Below the pieces are notes generated by a model. That model was not told the DNA's origin. It did no database searches and saw nothing but the letters and a program-made list of their open reading frames with translations. Source: Xestospongia muta (Eukaryota > Porifera > Demospongiae > Haplosclerida > Petrosiidae). Taken from it: 64,000 bases of DNA. The stretch covers positions 10,567,092 through 10,631,091 of the forward strand of contig OY848918.1 in NCBI GenBank assembly GCA_963693285.1, written 5' to 3'. The position numbers and the translations under genes were made by a program. Below, one piece after another: positions 1 through 14,100 of this stretch. Positions within the stretch are counted from its first letter, which is position 1. Every line of letters begins with the position of its first letter.

Positions 1-470
1 ATGAAATGATTGCTATGTCAAGATTAAAGTGACAATGTTAGAAAACTACCTGGAGAAGTGAGTTCTATATTTTTTACGTAACAAGTATAAACTAATTTAT
101 ATAATAAAAAATGGTCAGTAATATAATATTTACCTAAAGACATTATGAAAGAGACATCTGCAGAATCTTTAATATGAATGTATATAATTATATAATCTAA
201 GCAATGAGTGCAGATATTGTATTACTATCAACTGATAATGTTGGTATCTTTGTTAGCAGAATTTGCAATAAGTGACGTAGCTCAAGGTAAACATAGAAGA
301 TGTGTATAGACACTATTTTATATCTGTAGAAAACAGACAATGAACAAATTAAAGAAGGTCTTATCATCTTGTTATTACTGGTTAGCTCTATTGTAGGTTG
401 TCCTATTAAAAATAAACATCATGTGAGTTATATGTCTATTTTTGTTCAATCACAAATATTATTATTGTAG
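1..470. other. AT-rich flank, no gene recognised
   Basis: AT-rich noncoding-looking sequence upstream of the decayed tail exon. By analogy with the intact copies it should hold the stalk exons of the same gene, but I could not recognise them. Confidence 0.4.
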
Positions 471-691
471 TTGTACTTCCAGTCACTGTCACAATATCAT
501 TATCAGTTGTAACTGTGGTTGTTATGTCAACAATATGTTGATTTAGTATAAAGGTAATATCAGTCTAATGGCCAACTACCTCTCATATCTATCACATTCT
601 TAACTTTTCAATACATGACAATCCTACTTTAGATACTATTGATGTTGATACAACACTGGAACTAAAAGAAAACATTACTTATGATCTTTAG
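471..691 (+). pseudogene. Decayed terminal exon (membrane segment plus cytoplasmic tail) of a type-C receptor
   Basis: The sequence after an acceptor-like AG aligns with the last exon of gene C (28196-28434) and with the exon at 20786-21024. It still reads VVLPVTVTISL and a run of hydrophobic residues, but the Trp codon after the membrane segment has become TGA, and the middle of the tail is deleted or scrambled. The end still reads LELKENITYDL followed by TAG, where the intact copies read LKENVAY plus a few residues. No stalk exon is recognisable upstream. I read it as the remnant of a further cluster member lying mostly outside the window. The alignment was made by eye. Confidence 0.7.
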
Positions 692-1079
692 GGAATAAGT
701 ATTGAATAATTCTAATATTTATTGAGAAATTACGTCAAATTTGTTAGAACATACTTGTTAACAAAATATTTTTGTTGGATACATCACAACTTGTGGCATT
801 GTTAGTGTCTCATTGACAACTATATGAGCAACTTGAAGCTAAACTCTATAACTACAATTAATTGCAGTTCCAGTATCATAATGTTATTATTTATAGCTAC
901 CCTCATTGATGTGTTGTGTGGTTTGTAGGAAAAAAGCTAATGCATGTTATAAGATTAATTCCTATTTATGACACTTCCACTTTAATTTGGTACTGCTAAT
1001 GTGAAAAAATCCTTTAGAACTCAGTATAGAACAAATTTTAATAACTATTATTGAACATATTAATGTTTTTTTTATATGT

Positions 1080-1352
1080 TATATATATACATGTAGCTAT
1101 TATCAATAAAATAACAGTAAACACAATTAGTCCATTAACAATGTAACTAATGATAAAGAAACAAATAAGATGTTTAGTATCTAAATATACCTACTTTGTT
1201 AGTTTTGCTGAGTGATCCATTAACTAGACAGATGGTTTAGTGTAAATAAACAGTACCTTAGACAATACAATAATAGGAAAAACATATTTGTTGCATCACT
1301 CGACTGAACTGCTGATTCAAGAAGAGAACTGACTAAAGGCTATCTTGTTAAG
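1080..1352 (+). promoter_or_regulatory. Conserved upstream block of the MTNEA-type first exon (copy 1)
   Basis: About 250 bp before the A0 start codon match 23385-23633 before gene C. Shared stretches include the block around AGCTATTATCAATAAAATAA and the one around CTACTTTGTTAGTTTTGCTG, and both end in AAG-ATG. Conservation of a non-coding block in front of two paralogous first exons suggests a duplicated promoter or 5'UTR. No clear TATA box was found. Confidence 0.5.
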
Positions 1353-3579
1353 ATGACTAATGAAGCAGCTTTCTTCTTGTTCATTCTCTTATTTACAACA
1401 GGTAAGCAGGTTACATTTAATATTATTATATACAGAAAATTATTATACTATTTTATACCAGCACTAGCCCAGTATCCAGCTATATCAACAAACAATAAAG
1501 ATGATATGGTACAATGTTTCAATGATGTTACATCATGTAATGCTAACAGTAATGTAATGATGATAACTGCTGGACAATGTTGTAATTCAACTGGAGGTTC
1601 TTCTAGACATGTGAGAGTTGTTTTTCCGGGTAATCAAGTTTTTTGTGGCAGTTGTTTTGGTGAGTTTATTATTATAATAAATATAAACTGTGTCGAAAGA
1701 ATCAATTTATTGAAATAATAATAACATGTATAATTATGCTTAGATTTAAATAAAAATTGAAACCTAATATTGATGTAGAATAATAAAGTGCAAGCACAAT
1801 ATTATAATATTAGACAATATAAAATCAAATCAAATACTTTTAAAGCTATTTTTATGTTCATTACCTTATGTCACTATATATCATCAATCAATAAAATGAT
1901 TACAATAGTAATTTTCCATATTGTGTAGCTGTTACATTCAGTCAGAGATCATATTCCTTTGGACCTGAAAATAAAGGAGAAACTATACCTTTTCCAATAA
2001 CTGTTTCATATTTCTCTGGTACTGGTAACTATGATGTTAGACTCAGGGTTAGCAATAGCCCAGATCCATTACCAAGTGAGTTCTTACTACAGTAAAATGT
2101 TATTATTGACTTTGTAGATAGTGAATGTTTTATCAGCAGGTTTTCTAATAATAACATTCAGTATACACCAACAACTACATCACACAACTTCTCTATGACA
2201 TTAACTACTAATGGAAACCAGGTTGCTCTTGAAGATGCACTAAATTTTACTCTTGTGTTGTCTGTTACTTCTGTCTCCTTCAGTGGTTATACAGTTATTG
2301 TATTGAGTTCAACTAATGTTATAATAGATGATTTAGATGGTGAGTAAATCAGATGGTTACATACGTTGTTGTATACATCACAATCTATGACAATGTAACA
2401 AGAAAATATAACAATGGTACTAATACATTTTTACTTTTATTAGATATCAGTATAAGATTTGAAAGAATATCTCATAAAGCATGTGTTGTTGTATAAATAA
2501 AAATCTTGATTATAATCAATACTATTACTAATAGAGCAATGAGAACTGTACATATTAATAATTTGTTCCCTATATATGAATGACATAGTCTGTAATTTAT
2601 ACTGCCATTTTTCCTCTCTCTGTTGATCAAATTTTCCTAATTATTTACTTTATTAGCTATCAGGCTAAGATTTGATGAAGCATCAGTTATTCATGAAGCT
2701 CAAGAGTCTTCTGGACGTGTGTCAGTTGTAGTTAATCGTGATACTATTTTATTTGCTACAACATTTAATGTGACTATAACTACAAGAGAGTATAGTGGAG
2801 ATCCTTCAACTTTGACTGCTGAGCAATCAATAGCATCTAATGATGGTATGAAAATAACATTATGAATATTCCAATTATTTATACTAATTTTTACTAGATT
2901 TTATTGATGGTCAAACAATAACAAAGCAATTTACAGCTGGAAGTACAGATACTGAAAGAACATTTGAATTTACAATCATAAATGATAAAATTGTTGAATT
3001 TGATGAACTCTTTGATCTTGTTATAACTGTTAGTGATCCTAGAGTAATTATAGAAAGAGATGTAGGTTATGTTGTAATCTCTGATGATGACAGTATGTTG
3101 CCATATTTATTGTTTAATATGTTTTCTTTAGAATTTAGTATTGGTTTTAGGGAAATACAACACACAATACATGAAGGTGAAAATGTAACATTGATTGTGG
3201 AAGAGAAGCAAGGATTTATAGGTGGTTTAGTAAATGGTGGAGTGCCTGAATATCGATTGTATGGAGCTTTCTTAGTATTCTTTAAAATGGATAGCTCAGC
3301 TACAGAAAGTTAGCATTAGTTACTGAAAAAAGATATCTTATTATATCTTTATAGATGTTGACTTCACTGTCAATAAAAGTCTACCTAGGTTCACATATGC
3401 TGCTAATAACACTATCAACATTATCTTTATAACATTTCAAAGTGTCAATGATAACATTGTTGAGAGATCTGAAAAAGCTGTTTTATCATTAAGGCTCAAT
3501 GTGTTTGGAAGGTTTATGAAAACTGAAAACTGTGGTTCTCCACATGATACAATCGATATCACCATCTTGGACAAGAACA
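1353..3579 (+). pseudogene. A0: truncated Calx-beta receptor 5' module
   Basis: Eight exons can be read with GT-AG borders: 1353-1401, 1462-1659, 1929-2075, 2118-2339, 2657-2845, 2898-3092, 3132-3308 and 3355-3579. They encode a signal peptide (MTNEAAFFLFILLFTT, cleavage likely after ALA), a six-Cys module (C-x6-C-x13-CC-x20-C-x2-C) and three Calx-beta repeats, each split over two exons. No stop or frameshift was seen in these exons, and all internal borders are phase 1. The match to genes A1 and C stops after exon 8: no counterpart of the next exons, stalk or membrane segment follows before the next signal-peptide exon at 5113. It may be a truncated pseudogene, or a live alternative 5' module splicing into A1 exons (phase 1 would allow it). 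Open exons with no 3' end leave the status undecided. Confidence 0.6.
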
Positions 3580-4600
3580 GTAAGCATATGATGACATGTA
3601 TTTAATACAGAAATTCTATCAACACATGCTAAAATCAGTTTCCATTAACTTTAACCATTAGTTTTTACTATAATTTCCCTTGTTTTATTCAGTTGTCTTT
3701 TATGAAGCACTTGAAATAATAATACATTAACTTATAATTAAATACCAGGTTACATCAGTCATGTAATCATTGCATGAAATAAAGCCAGACTATTAAATTT
3801 GTAGTTAGTTCTCATTGTTTCTTATTAAAATTCATCTCATAAATTTTATATACACCTTAATTTTATTTCATAGAATAAGATGAAGACACATACCTGTACT
3901 TTGAAATAGAAGATTGTGTTTCATTTATTGATAACAGTTTCTAAACATTAATTGTTAATCACTGTAATATATATTAAATAACAAAGGATGTTTCTTTTTA
4001 ATATTAAAAATCATATAAATTCACAATGATTTCTACACAAATGTCAAATCTGCAAAGCAACAAGAAAATGAATAAGTTTTAAGATAAACCCAAAATTAAT
4101 TCTATTAATGATATATCAAAACAGGTAGTTTATAAGGACAAAATATGTAGCCTTTGTAATGTAAAATTAGTTGAAAATACCATTATAGCTGGATTAAAGT
4201 TTAAACTCTATATTTCTAACATACGTACCTTCCTATCCAATATCAAAACATTGCACATTATTCTACAATGTCCTTCCTATACTTCTGTCAAATGCTTAAG
4301 TTAAACAAAGTGATACTGTACATGTACTTCGCAACTATTACTCCTGAATTAGTAAATATTGTAATAATGTAATTATAACTAGGAATGATTGTTTGAATAT
4401 GCAGGTCTGCCTCATTCAGAAAAACTAAATTAAAATAACAATAAGTCCTTTTTAATGGTCAGATTCTTCTGATGGAGAAACAAATCAACCATTGGTGTTG
4501 GTGACCTCTTTACTGCATATATGACTTCAAATATTTTCTTTATGTAAATTTGTGGGTAGAGTAATCATCATTTGTAATGGTATAATTTAATTACACACTA
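3580..4600. other. Intergenic sequence after A0, no gene recognised
   Basis: AT-rich sequence without a convincing exon. It lies where further Calx-beta exons of A0 would be expected from the layout of A1 and C, which supports a deletion of the A0 3' part. Confidence 0.5.
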
Positions 4601-4619
4601 CACGCTCACTAGTACATCT

Positions 4620-4730
4620 GTAATGATGTTTTATGTAAACAGCTAACATTAACTAAGATAAACAATAAACACTAAATCCATTAAGGTTGATGACTATCAT
4701 TAACTATCATATCATGGACAGTTTCAATTC
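4620..4730 (-). repeat. Inverted copy of an upstream block
   Basis: The reverse complement of this segment matches 21501-21612 over roughly 110 bp and more weakly 29410-29520. Shared parts read in the other copies are the stretches around ATGATATGATAGTTAATGAT and AATGTTAGCTGTTTT. The sequence that follows (from about 4850) is in the same orientation as in the other copies, so only this block is flipped. Confidence 0.65.
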
Positions 4731-4844
4731 TAATTTGTTGTAATGTTGTTTATACAACTCTCTTGGATTTTACACAATATGTTTATATATAGATATTGAC
4801 TATACATAGTCTGTACATATATAATACCAATTTCCTACCTAGTT

Positions 4845-5112
4845 TTAATCATCTCATCAATGGAAACAAACATTCCCGTATGTTTCTATATTAGTAGTAG
4901 TAGTCTTTATCACAGAGTTCCAGTAAGTTTGTATACACTTCATATCATATCAAAGATCACATTACTTAAAAAAACTTAATAAGTTAGTCTTACTAATTGA
5001 CTTATCATCAAAGCAAATATCTGGTATATAAAAAGCAGCAACATCAAAAAAGAGACAATATTTTCAAAAATTTAGTCTGTTCTACAGTGGAAGGGTTGTT
5101 TCAGATCTTAAG
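4845..5112 (+). promoter_or_regulatory. Upstream block of gene A1 with TATA box
   Basis: This block matches 21640-21830 and 29540-30027, sharing the segment around CATCAATGGA, the AGTAGT...GTCTTT segment and CATATCATATCAAAGATC. A TATATAAAAA stretch at 5025-5034 lies about 80 bp before the start codon; the paralogous positions in the other two copies are degraded. I read it as the A1 promoter and 5'UTR. Confidence 0.5.
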
Positions 5113-8100
5113 ATGACTCAGGCTTCATTACAATTGATTGTATTGTATTCTTTACTGTCTACAAGTAAGTATATACAGATATTTCATTATATTTTGTTAT
5201 GTTCCTACAACTATTAGTTGATCTTAGTATAATTCATTATTGATGTTTCTTTACCAGCACTAGCCCAGACACCAGCTATATCAACATTCAATGAAGATGA
5301 TATGGTACAATGTTTCAATGATGTTACATCATGTAATGTTAACAGTAATGTAATGATGATAACTGCTGGACAATGTTGTAATTCAACTGGAGGATCTTCT
5401 AGACATGTGAGAGTTGTTTTTCCAGGTAATCAAGTTTTTTGTGGCAGTTGTTTTGGTGAGTTAATTTTATTGAATTGTTAATCATTAAGTCTTTAGGAAT
5501 GAGTATTGCAGTACACATGTTGAATATGGAAATAAAAATACACATATAACTTGTATATGCATGCACAGTCAATTTCATTACACTAGCAAGAGTTTACTGG
5601 TTCTTGATTGTTAATTTGTTAATATTATAAAGCATACAATATTTCATACAGCAACATGTCAATTAATTAATGTGAATAAACAATGAATACTTAGTTATTA
5701 GCAAAATAGTCAGGTTTAAATTGTTAGGTTTAAATTTAATACATTTTAGGACTGTCTAAGCTACAGTAGACAAATAACACACTGCTACCATATACTTGTA
5801 GTATGTATATTGAAGACTGATCATTTGAAATTGCTCTCAACTCGTAAAAACTCGCCGCTCACTGCGTGGGCGTAGACTAGTATTTGCTTCGTGTGTGTGC
5901 GTGTGTTAGCTGGCAATGCACTTGGAACTACGGCAGCCGAGGACGGACATTCAAATTCCTATTTCCTATTTTGTCAGCGCACCTTCGGGTATTTGAAAAT
6001 TCCAATTGACGATCAGGTTGATTGCAAATTTTACTCACCTTGACAGCCCTCTTTGCCAATAGTTGTAGCAATAAGTACATAATATAGTAGAACCTCTTGC
6101 TGTCGTGAGACTAATGATATAGTATAGCTAGTGAATGTTACAAAAGCTACACTAAAACCTACAAAATTTATTTAGCAAATAACGGTCTTACAAAACTCCC
6201 ACTTGACATTTATGTCACTGCTACACCCATTAAGGTTAAACTGACACTTGCCACACCTATATTTTGAACACCATCTACCAGTTTGAAGAAGTATTCATAC
6301 AATCTTGTTGCCTATTTTATTCTAAGAATTTAGTTATCATGCAGTGACAGCATGACAATTGCAAACAAACTAACATCACTACAGATATTGTAGTGAGGGT
6401 TCTGCATTTAGTCCTTTTCATTTTATTTTGTAGATATTAAATTCAATCAAAGTTCATACATGTTTGGACCTGATAACAGAGGAAAAATTATTCTGTTTCC
6501 AATTACTGTTTCCTATTTCTCTGGTACTGGCAACTACAATGTCAGGGTCAATGTTAAGATTAATCTTAATTTGTTACCAATGCAATGTAAGGTCTTAATC
6601 ATAAGAGCAATAATATTATATTTTATTTCATAAAGATGTTGGACATTTTCTTGAGACATTTTCTACGCTTGACCTTCAGTATACACCAACAACTACATCA
6701 CACAACTTCTCTATGACATTAGCTTCTAGTGGAAATCAGGTTGCTCTTGAAGATGCACTAAATTTTACTCTTATGTTGTCTGTTACGTCCTCCTCCTTCA
6801 GTGGTTTTACAGTTATTGTATTGAGTTCAGCTAATGTTATAATAGATGATTTAGATGGTGAGTAAATGAGATAGTTACATGTACATGTGTTGTTGTATAC
6901 ATAACAATGTTGATTATAGTCCTGAATATTAATAGAGCAATGAGAACCTTACTTAAAATCAGAATTTATTCTAATGATACTAATATTGTTATTTTATTTT
7001 ACTAGTTATCAGAATAAGATTTGATAAAGGACAACTGATTCATGAAGCTCAAGAATCATCTGGACATGTGTCTGTTGTAGTTAATCGTGATACTATTTCA
7101 TTTTCTACAACATTTAATGTGACTATAACTACAAGAGAGTATAGTGGAGATCCTTCAACTTTGAATCAAGATCATTCAATAGCAACACCTAATATTGGTA
7201 TGACAATAATATTATGAATCAGTGATAATTTTAACTGTTACTAGATTATGTTGATGGTCAGACAGTTACAAAGACATTTGTACAATGTAGTACAGATACT
7301 GAAAGAATATTTGAATTTACAATCATAAATGATAAAACTGTTGAATTGGATGAACTCTTTGATCTTTTTATAACTGTTAGTGATCCTAGAGTAATTATAG
7401 TAAATGATCTGGGTTTTGTTTCAATCTCTGATGATAAAAGTAAACCTATATATTATATTGTGTGTATGGTATATCATGTTGCTCTATAGAATTCAGTATT
7501 GGTTTTAACCAAACACAGTACACAATATATGAAGGTAAAAATATAACATTGACTGTAATAGACTATCATGGATTCACTGGTGGTCAGAATGTTGATGGAG
7601 TGCCTGAACCTCGTCTACTTGGATCTTTTCTATTATTTTTTGATATATACAGTTCAGCTGATGAAAGTTAGTATCATCTCTGGAAAAACATTATCTCATA
7701 TTGTCACTATAGATGTTGACTTCACAATCAACAAAACCCTTCCTCAATTCACATACTCTCCTAATAACACTATTAACAGTATTTCTGTACCATTTCATAG
7801 TCTTAGTGATAGTGTCCTTGAGAGATCTGAAACTGCTGTCTTAGAAATAAGACTTGTTGCAACTGAATATTATATTCAGATTCACAATAACATTGTCCAA
7901 CGTGTAACTATCACCATTTTGGATAACACTGGTAAGATTTGCATTATATAATGAAATTAATATATTATATGGTGGTTTTGCAAAGTCTTCATAATTGAGA
8001 ATATTAATTAGTTATTTTCTAGTCTACAATTTGTCAATGCATAGTTAAAATATGGCACAAAGAAATGTGTGTCACTGTCTGATTTTGCTGTGTGTGTGCA

Positions 8101-11100
8101 TTTAAATAAAGTATTGACATATTATAATTGAATTGATCTATACAGTAAAACACTGAAGCTTTGAAGATTGTGGAGCAATTACTAAAATATGTATTAGTCA
8201 GTTGAGGCTTTATTAGTTGCTGTGTACATTAGCAACTAATATGCTTTTAATTGTTGTACTAATAATAAACATTTTTTGTTGTTCTTATAATGAACAATTA
8301 CTTCTCATAATGGAAAGTGGAAATATATGATGATATATATGTGTGTGTGTGTGTCATTAGAATTATAAGCAAATAAAAATCAACTTCTAGCATCGTAGCT
8401 CCTGGGAAGAAAGTGGTTGTAAAATGTATTAACATGATTGCATCTTTCTATAGTGGCCAGAGTGAAGTTGTCTGCTAGTGAATATAACACATCAGAGTCT
8501 GCTAGAGAAGTACAGGTGTGTGTAGATTTAATCAATGCAACCCTGGAATCTGGTCAAAGGTTACAAGTAAATTTTGTTCTTAGCAGTGGATCAGCATTGT
8601 GGAATCGTGAGAGTTGGACAACAATATTTTAATGTTTATTGAGATGCTCTTTTTTATAGAGGATTATTATCGATTCCCTTTTCTGCCTACATATTTTAAT
8701 TTTATTGCACCCAATACACAAGCATGTATTACTATTTCAATTGTGAATGACAACATCAGAGAACATTTACTTGAGCTCTTTAATATAACATTACTACCTT
8801 ATGATCCAAATACAAGTCCTACTCCAGGTTATACAGGACTAACTGTAGATACAACCCCTTCAAGTATTTGTATAGAAGATGATGATAGTAAGTTGACTTG
8901 ATCAATATGTCAGTCACATTTAAATACTTGAGCAGAGGCTGAGGTTAGATTTGAACGATCACATGTCACATTCTCTGAAGCTGATGGTGATCAAAATATC
9001 CATGTTATACTAGATGGAGGACAATTATTAAACAATAAAATTGTAGAAGTCTATGATATTAGAACAAGTAATCACTTGCTAGAAGTCAACATACTAAAAA
9101 TCAGTTATCTATTTTCTTTTTTCAGATCAAACATTTGGAATTCTTACAATTGTTAGTGGTACACCTCCTCAAAGACAAGCTGTTGTTTTTCCTGTTGTCA
9201 ACAATAAAATAGCTCTGGAATTAGATAAATTGACACAACTTGGTTTAAGAAATTACAGTATACTTCCAGTAGGAAATCTATTTACTATGAATGTAACAGT
9301 TCTAGATGATGATGGTACGTAAAAAAACTGATATTAGAGCTTTGTAAAAAGTATTTCTTTCAATTTAATGTCTAACTAAACTTGCAATTATACTTTTTTA
9401 GCTACTATAGTGAACTTTGGTCATGCTACATATTTTTATAATGAAAGTCATGGTGTAGTATCAGATATTACTGTTGAATTATCGACTGAAATTGCTCAGA
9501 ACTTTACTGTTACTGTATTTGGAGGTGAATAATTTTATATTACCATTCTATATTTTGTCAATTTAGGACCTGGTACTCAACCTTCAACAGTTGAAATATC
9601 GGGTGTTGATGTAAATGAAGCTATTACATTTACAGCACATGGAACACAGTCTCAAGGACTACCTAGTTTTATTATCATCAATGATACTGTTGCTTTGGAA
9701 ACCATTGAACAGTATGGTCTTTTCTTAAGTAGTCCATCTATTACCAATGGTAATACACTGGGTCCTGGTACAACAATATACATTATAGATAATGATGGTA
9801 AACCTTTTATGGAATGGGTAGTAACAATGAAATATTTTCATATATGTGTCTCACAGTTATTACAGTCAATTTTGGACAGAGCTTGTATTCTTACAGTGAG
9901 AACCATGGAGTAGTATCAGATATTACTATTATATTAAGTGCTGCAATTGCTCAGAATCTTACTGTCACTGTATCTGGAGGTAATAATAAGAGTACTATAA
10001 CTGTTTAATATCTAGTTACTTCAGGACCTGGTATTCAACCTTCAACTGTTGAAATATCTGGCATTAATTTAAATCAAGCTGTCACATTTACAACACATAG
10101 AGCACAGTCTCAAGGACTAGCTAGTTTTACTATCATCAATGATGTTGTTGGCCTGGAGATCATAGAACAGTTTAATCTTTCTTTAAGCAACCCTTCTATA
10201 ATAAATGGTGTAATATTGAGCTCAGATGCAATAATACACATTATGGATGATGACAGTATGTTTACAATCAGTATTCCATATTTAAGTATTTTCCAACAGT
10301 CCTTAAAGTTAGCTTTGATCCAGAAGTATCCTTCTATGTGGAAGGACAATCAGATGCTTTGAGAGTTATAATGAATTATGTCATTGCTCAAGATTTTAGT
10401 GTTGATGTCAATGGATGTAAGTCACATGATTTTGATCTCTCGTTATATATAAAGTTAGCTTCAGGACCACAACCAAGGGTTAAAAACAATGGTCCCACTA
10501 TAAGTCAAAGAGTAATGTTTACTGCTCGTGGGTTACGAGCTGTCCAAATTCCAATCAATGTTGGAGATGATCTAGTAGCTAGAGAAGATATTGAAAGCTA
10601 TCAAGTTGCTTTATCAAATCCTAGTGATGCAATGGTCATTCTGGGAACATCTGCCACCATCAACATTAGTGACTCTGATTGTAAATAATCTTTTAATAAA
10701 GTATCTATCTTGATTACGACTCTTTACAGTTGCCAATATTACTTTTGAAAAGCCTCAATATGTTTTTCTTGAGAATGCAGGACTTACAATGGTTGTGACT
10801 GTCATCTTGGACAAAGAAATTGCTGAAGAACTTTCTGCAAATGTTGTCGGATGTAAGCCTTCTTTTGTGTAAATTTTGTTTTATTTATACACAGATCCAA
10901 GTGAACTACCTCCTAGAATTGTTAATTCAGGCAGTATTGTTGACTATAATATAACATTTCTACAATTTGATAATAGTATTGTAAGTTATAACTAGCTACT
11001 CATATCTATATTACTAAATATTCATCTCTTACATTCATAGATTAACATAAGGAAAGTAATTCCTGTACAAATTGTCAATGATTCAACTTTTGGAGAACGT

Positions 11101-14100
11101 GATCAAATGTATGATTTGACATTAACTGAAGTACCTACTGGACTGGGAACCAAACATGTTAACAAATATCCTTATGAGAAGACAACAATTGTGATTATTG
11201 ATGATGATGGTGAGCACTAGTGACAGTCTAACCTAACATGTTATGTACATTTCATTTATAGTGGCTCATGTTTTCTTTGAGTCAAGCGAGACTTCATCAC
11301 TAGAGTCTAATCAAGGGGCTTATATCACTGTGGTTCTCACTGGTAATATATCTCACAATCTTTCAGTAGATATGGTTGATGACAATGGTATGTCATTTAA
11401 TAGTAGTTATAATATATCTCTTGACATTATATTATCTGTATATGATCATTACTAAGGCTGATAACAAAAGTAAACTCAATACTTTATACTTTATTTAGGT
11501 CAACTTGTAAGTACACTTATATTCCAACCAATGATTAGTGTTGGATCAATGCAAACAATGAGCTTATTTGTGCCATATCCTGATGACATGATTGCTCTTG
11601 AACCTGATGAATATTTTAACTATTACTTGATGAATCCAATAGATGTTATCATCAGTTCACCTAACACCACCCGACATCGTCTTGTTGATGATGATGGTAC
11701 ATCTAATATGACTTAATTTATCATGTCTATACTTTCTTAGTGCTTACTGTTACATTTGTCCAGTCTGTATATAATTTCAATGAAAGAGATCAATCAGTCT
11801 ACATTGAGGCAAAAATTTCTAATCCAATAGCACATACATTCACAGTGTCTACAATTTCAAGTAAATCAGTTATTTCCTTTTAATACAATTAGAGTATGCT
11901 TAATGTATTTATTTATTTGATGTATTTTATTTCTATAGTTGGACCAAAGCAACCACTTATTCATATCTCTGGTCCAAGCTTTAATGACACATTAATATTT
12001 CAGTCAAATGGAAGTCAGATACTTCATATTCATGATACTATACATGATGATGGTATTGCTTTGGAAGATGTAGAGACATATTACATTCAATTTGTGAGTC
12101 CTAATCCAGATACCAGTGTCAATTCTTATATCAGAATTGGCAATGATACAATGATTTCAATAATCAGCGATGACAGTGAGTTAAATATAGGAGTTAAATT
12201 ATTACACATGAGGATATTACATTACATTTTTATAATACTCAGCTTTATAGCAATTGTAATCAATTTATTTTGTGTATATCTCTTCTTTAGTTGTTACCAT
12301 GAATTTTGGTCAGAGTATATATTCTTATAGTGAGAATCATGGAGTAGTATCAGATATTACTATTGCATTAAGTACAGCAATTGCTCAAAGTCTTACTGTC
12401 ACTATATCTGGAGGTAATGACAAATGTGCTATAACTGTTTAATATCTAGTTACTTTAGGACCTGGTACTAAACTTTCAACTGTTGCAATATCTGGTGTTG
12501 ATGTAAATGAAGCTATCATATTTATAGAACATGGATCTAAATCTCAAGGGCTACCTAGTTTTATTATCATCAATGATACTGTTGCCCTGGAAACCATAGA
12601 ACAATACAATCTTTCCTTTAGTAACCCTTCCATAACTAATGGTGTCACACTAGGTCCAAGTACAACAATACAAATTATAGATGATGATGGTAAGTAATTA
12701 TGAAGTGTATATTAACTACTTTCTGTAATAAATGCAACCATCATTGAATTAATAAATTGTATCAAAAATTTATCATTTTTCTGATTATCCATTAAATGCA
12801 TTCATTTTTCTATATCTCTTCAGCTGTTATAGTCAATTTTGGTCAGAGCTTGTATTCTTACAGTGAGAATCATGGAATAGTATCAGATATTACTATTATA
12901 TTAAATAATGCAATTGCTCAAAGTCTTACTGTCACTATATCTGGAGGTAACGATAAGTGTACTGTAACTGTTTAATATCTTTTTACTTTAGGACCTGGTA
13001 CTCAACCTTCAACAGTTGAAATATCTGGTGTTGATGTAAATGAAGCTATTACATTTGTGACACGTGGTTCTAAATTTCAAAGATTACCTAGTTTTACTAT
13101 TATTAATGATACTGTTGCTCTTGAGATCACAGAACAATATGGTTTTTCTTTTAGTAACCCTTCCATAACTAATGGTGTCACACTAGGTCCAAATACAACA
13201 ATACATATTATGGATGATGATGGTAATAACACTAGTACAATAGTGGAACCTCTCATAAGTACCTTTTAAATTACAGATAGCCTTTTTATTGAGAGCACTA
13301 ACTCTAGTTCTAAATAACTTTGTTTTATGCTAGCATTTATATAAGGACATTATCATTGTTTTAATTATAGCATCAGTGTTCAACATAGGGAAATGCTTAT
13401 AAAAAATAAAAATGTATAATATCATAACCTTATTAATTATTGTCTTAATTATAAATTATCTCTGTTTAGCTGTTACAGTGACTTTTGGTCAAAGCTTGTA
13501 TTCTTACAGTGAGAATCATGGATTAGTATCAGATATTACTATTATATTAAGTAATGTAATAGCTCAAAGTCTTACTGTCACTGTATCTGGAGGTAATAAA
13601 CTTATTACTCTCTACACTCTGTAATATTTTCTTTAGGACCAGGCATCCAGTCTTCAACAGTTGAAATATCTGGTGTCAATGTAAATAATACAGTCACATT
13701 TATAGCACAAGGATCAACACATCAAGAATTGCCCACTTTTACTATCATCAATGATACTGTTCCCTTGGAGTCCACTGAACAATATAATCTTTCCATTAGC
13801 TATCCCTCTATAACCAGTAGTGTAACACTGGGCCCAGATACAATAATTTACATTATAGATGATGATGGTAATGAAAAGATCACAGTATACATGTATCATT
13901 TACTTAATGAGTACAATAATATTTACTAAGAATAATTGAAATAGCTCTCCACTAGTACTACAAAATTTTCCTCATTCTAATCTTTATGTTGTCTGTATTA
14001 TTTCTAGTTGTTCCACTGATTGTTCGTCACTCTAAACTAACTGCTACAAACATACCACTTAGTCATGGAACACAAATACCTCCTAATGTTACTATTGATG

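Noticed and set aside
10300..10308. Acceptor at 10298-10299 for A1 exon 17
   Set aside because: It would bring TAA into frame at once; the AG at 10307-10308 keeps the frame and aligns with the V-x-F/I-x-F start of other repeats.
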